A DNA stretch of 64,000 nt from Nostoc favosum CHAB5714 (GTDB taxonomy: Bacteria > Cyanobacteriota > Cyanobacteriia > Cyanobacteriales > Nostocaceae), in NCBI RefSeq assembly GCF_020829495.1, contig NZ_JAIVFQ010000019.1, positions 42,997 through 106,996 on the forward strand, given 5' to 3'. A model generated the notes under the pieces. It was not told the origin of the DNA. It saw only the letters and a program-made list of their open reading frames with translations, and searched no databases. The translations under genes were made by a program, and so were the position numbers. Shown here in pieces: positions 61,705 to 64,000 of the stretch (positions are counted from its first letter, which is position 1; each line of letters begins with the position of its first letter).

Positions 61705-63649
61705 GGGAGCAACGCGATTTTGTGAGGTCGGATCAAAAACCAGCGATCGCTAAAACTTAAATTTGTGTATGAGGTAATTTTATTTGCAACTAGTATACGT
61801 AATTACACGAGAAATTATCTTGATGAGATATCTCAAAAAGATTGCTAGTAAATTATTTGACGATTATTTCCAAATATGTCTGCAATAATTCTTTAAGACT
61901 TGGTATCAATTATGGCAGTAAATAAATTAAATGCCGAATTGAAGTATAAAATTTATCAGGCACTTTGGGGTTTGATAAACGAATTAAAGATAGAGTCAGA
62001 AAAATTATCCCAACTTTTAGCTATCCATTGACAACGGAGGTGCAACATAATTTCTGCGTTATCTTGAAGCCAAAACTTGCTATTACCTTTCATCCGTAAA
62101 TTAACAACTTGGCGAATTAAACTTTCAACCGCGCCACTACCAAGAGGAAGGTTTTTCAAGGTAACAGAGTTATAGTTTAAAAGCCTGCGTCGGTAAGCTT
62201 TTAAAATATAATTTCGCTCTCGTACCAAAATTTTAAGGCGCTCTCCGTTCGCCTCAAAAATAAATTCACCCATATTTCTCATTAAATCTAGTGCCTGACC
62301 TTTCTTTAAACTTTTTCGAGCCTTTTGAAACCATTGCTGTCGCTCATTATTTGTGCTAAATGCAGCATCAGCAAAGTCTTGTAAATGTGATGCAGCGTGA
62401 AAAAAGTCTAATAATTGATAAGTTTCCGGTGGGCATTTTAACTTTTTGAGTAAAGGGGGAATATGTATCCAGATCCATTCTGCTCCATCCGCAATTAATA
62501 AAACCTGTTTCGCCTGACTAATACCTAAATTAACTAAGTACATCTCTAATATCTGCAAAAATCCTTGATATCCTTTATAAGTTCCATCATTGGTAATTGG
62601 AATCTCTCCATTCCTGATTTTTTCACCTTGTTCATTCACTACATAAATTGTTAATAGTTTTGGCTCAATCCATTCTCCTGTAAAGCCTACACGATTAGTC
62701 TTAACCTTACGTCTACCTTTTTTATTAATCCGAATCCGTGTACGCCCCCCATCTACAGCAATAACAACACGCTGATCTTTAAGAATGTTACTCATAGGTA
62801 AACTATCAATCTCTAAACTTTTTATTTTCGATTCACGTAAATTTATACCAATTTTACCAAAGTAATATGTTAGCCGTTCTATACGTTTTAAGCTGATATT
62901 TATGCCCCAATCAATTAATGTTGTCCGTGCGGACTCAAACGAGCCAGCAATTGCACCATATCGGGCAATAGTCGATAAAACTCCAGGGGTTAAACCCTCA
63001 GACATTCCCAAATATCTTAAAAATGGACAAAATCCAACATGAGTAGATTTTTGATTTTTCTTTGGTTGAGTCTGACGTTCAACTACATACGGTAATTTTA
63101 AAGTTACTGCGACATTGCCAACTGTTAATATTTGCCGTTCTTTACAACCATGTTTTTTTGTGCTTGTTTGCCACCACCCCTGTGTCTCCTGCTCTGTTTT
63201 ATCTAAAAAATCTTGAGATTGTGACAGATTATGGAGTAATAAAGCTGTACATTCCCCTGCTAAAACTAAGGCAATTTCTCTAATTTTTTTCTCACGTTCT
63301 CTGAAAACGTGTCCATCCCATTCTGAGATATTCGTTAGTTCTAAAAGTTTCGTGACTTTTTCTTGAAAGTGTTCTAACGATTTGCTTAAATCAAAAGTAG
63401 AATATATATGATTTTTCATAAGCGCGTAGGCATTCCCCGTTTTGATGTCAGATATCAAAACCTTTACTCCAAAGGGAATCCTACCTTTTTTTAGGCAGAA
63501 GTAATAAATCATATTTATATCTGAAAATAAAAATAAAATTCTAACAGTGTTAATACGGTCTTACTTGTTGTAAATATTTATATTGTACTGAAGCTAGTTT
63601 TTAGCGATCGCACCTTTTTTGCCCATCCTCACAAAATCGCGTTGCTCCC
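61705..63649. mobile_element. Complete ISKra4-type insertion sequence with 9-bp target duplication
   Basis: The element (1945 bp) has terminal inverted repeats of 23 bp (61705-61727 and 63627-63649; GGGAGCAACGCGATTTTG at the left start), extending imperfectly inwards to GCGATCGCTAAAA. CTTGGGTAA flanks it on both sides (61696-61704 and 63650-63658). It carries one intact transposase on the minus strand. All parts are intact, so the element is probably recent and active. Confidence 0.92.
61956..63512 (-). CDS. ISKra4-family transposase
   Basis: 518 residues. The N-terminal section has GWWQTSTKKHGCKERQILTV and TLKLPYVVERQTQPKKNQKS, typical of ISKra4. The DDE residues are visible: VIAVDGGRTRIRI (Asp), LLIADGAEWIWI (Asp) and GSGAVESLIRQVVN (Glu). 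The frame is uninterrupted and the ends of the element are intact, so it should be functional. It would cut and insert the surrounding IS. Confidence 0.93.
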   Translation of the reverse strand: MIYYFCLKKGRIPFGVKVLISDIKTGNAYALMKNHIYSTFDLSKSLEHFQEKVTKLLELTNISEWDGHVFREREKKIREIALVLAGECTALLLHNLSQSQDFLDKTEQETQGWWQTSTKKHGCKERQILTVGNVAVTLKLPYVVERQTQPKKNQKSTHVGFCPFLRYLGMSEGLTPGVLSTIARYGAIAGSFESARTTLIDWGINISLKRIERLTYYFGKIGINLRESKIKSLEIDSLPMSNILKDQRVVIAVDGGRTRIRINKKGRRKVKTNRVGFTGEWIEPKLLTIYVVNEQGEKIRNGEIPITNDGTYKGYQGFLQILEMYLVNLGISQAKQVLLIADGAEWIWIHIPPLLKKLKCPPETYQLLDFFHAASHLQDFADAAFSTNNERQQWFQKARKSLKKGQALDLMRNMGEFIFEANGERLKILVRERNYILKAYRRRLLNYNSVTLKNLPLGSGAVESLIRQVVNLRMKGNSKFWLQDNAEIMLHLRCQWIAKSWDNFSDSIFNSFIKPQSA

Positions 63650-63713
63650 CTTGGGTAATGCCAGCTAATTAATTTTCAACAAGTTAAGTTTAGTTATGAC
63701 CTAACATGGGGAA

Positions 63714-63908
63714 TCAACTTAACCGGAACATGACCTTAGCTTGCTTGCCAAATCCTTTAGTAAAGGCATATTCAATCTCTGCGGCATCACAAATCTCTGT
63801 TAGTTTGGATTTCAGCCCAGGAAGTTCTCTAACCTCAATACAGATATTTACATATACATCTTTCGTTTCTACATGGGGTAGTGTTACGGAAGCTACGTCC
63901 AGGGGCAA
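63714..63908 (-). CDS. Possible small protein, weakly supported
   Basis: 64 residues from a TTG at 63908 (PLDVASVTLPHVETKDVYVN then ICIEVRELPGLKSKLTEICD). Strand-helix alternation is protein-like, but the start codon is uncommon and no family is recognised. It could be the remains of a gene cut upstream. The opposite strand also has an open frame, so confidence is low. Confidence 0.35.
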   Translation of the reverse strand: MPLDVASVTLPHVETKDVYVNICIEVRELPGLKSKLTEICDAAEIEYAFTKGFGKQAKVMFRLS

Positions 63909-63925
63909 ACTAAACAGTTTAGTTT
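63907..63925. promoter_or_regulatory. 19-bp palindrome between divergent frames
   Basis: AAACTAAAC-A-GTTTAGTTT is a perfect 9-bp inverted repeat with a 1-nt centre. It lies between the small minus-strand frame and the plus-strand start at 63934, a usual place for an operator. Confidence 0.4.
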
Positions 63926-63933
63926 AGAAACCG

Positions 63934-64000
63934 ATGAGTAAAATAGTACAAAATTATTATACGGGGAACTTTCCGATCACAGAGTCGTATTCTTTTTGGG
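63934..64000 (+). CDS. Start of a gene running out of the window
   Basis: From the ATG at 63934 the frame reads MSKIVQNYYTGNFPITESYS and is open to the last base. Only 22 codons are visible; no family can be named. Confidence 0.3.
   Translation, partial: MSKIVQNYYTGNFPITESYSFW

Overview
The window looks like an accessory replicon, most likely a conjugative plasmid, of a filamentous heterocyst-forming cyanobacterium (Nostocales). The reasons are HIP1-type GCGATCGC octamers, heptanucleotide STRR-type repeats (TTCGCAA x14, CCTTCTG x4), cyanobacterial families (DUF3854/CyRepA1-like Rep, Ycf46-like AAA, vMAP-type STAND ATPase), and the presence of replication, partition, relaxase and type IV secretion genes. 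No rRNA, tRNA or CRISPR array was seen. All assignments come from reading the sequence; no database search was run.

Layout. 0-9.6 kb: the 3' end of a two-partner-secretion exoprotein, its TpsB transporter and a TPR-CHAT caspase-like protein, then on the minus strand an exported protein, a zinc-ribbon Ser/Thr kinase with TPRs, and a STAND/NB-ARC ATPase. A 204-bp MITE lies between the two arms. 9.6-19.7 kb: decayed sequence and hairpin repeats around a DNA-binding coiled-coil protein, a giant Rep (DUF3854 TOPRIM-like plus helicase), a tyrosine recombinase, and a frameshifted HTH protein. 19.7-33.6 kb: a collinear transfer operon in the order VirB2, B3, B4, B5, B6, B8, B10, B9, an unknown exported protein, a VirD4 paralogue lacking its P-loop, and VirD4. 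The VirD4 gene is split by a 155-bp MITE with a perfect 10-bp target duplication. No VirB11 or VirB1 was seen. 33.6-45 kb: a second DUF3854 protein, small plasmid proteins, two tandem ParA-type ATPases, a MobV relaxase fused to a TOPRIM region with a candidate oriT upstream, then two blocks of 11-bp iterons directly in front of an actin-like (ParM) operon, closely resembling a parC centromere. 45-50 kb: a nuclease-like gene diverging from a Ycf46-like AAA ATPase with overlapping start codons, a DUF192 protein, a NarL-type regulator lacking its phosphoacceptor Asp, and a lipoprotein interrupted at an A10 tract.

50.2-55 kb holds the most striking gene: a 1586-residue protein with DFDGD, an upstream RSPFLNSNG stretch, a downstream SISVGVINNQ helix and an AVDLFK motif. 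This motif order is that of single-chain two-barrel RNA polymerases (the YonO / QDE-1 type), which I interpret as a plasmid-borne polymerase-like protein.

55-64 kb is accessory debris: a Cas2-like small protein, an RHH/coiled-coil gene pair with a candidate operator, a monooxygenase-fold protein, a truncated helicase, a membrane protein cut by a decayed ISH3-like IS with 27-bp inverted repeats, an AIPR-like protein, and a complete ISKra4-type insertion with a 9-bp target duplication. Taken together the genes describe a self-transmissible, segregationally stabilised plasmid whose transfer coupling gene may currently be broken.
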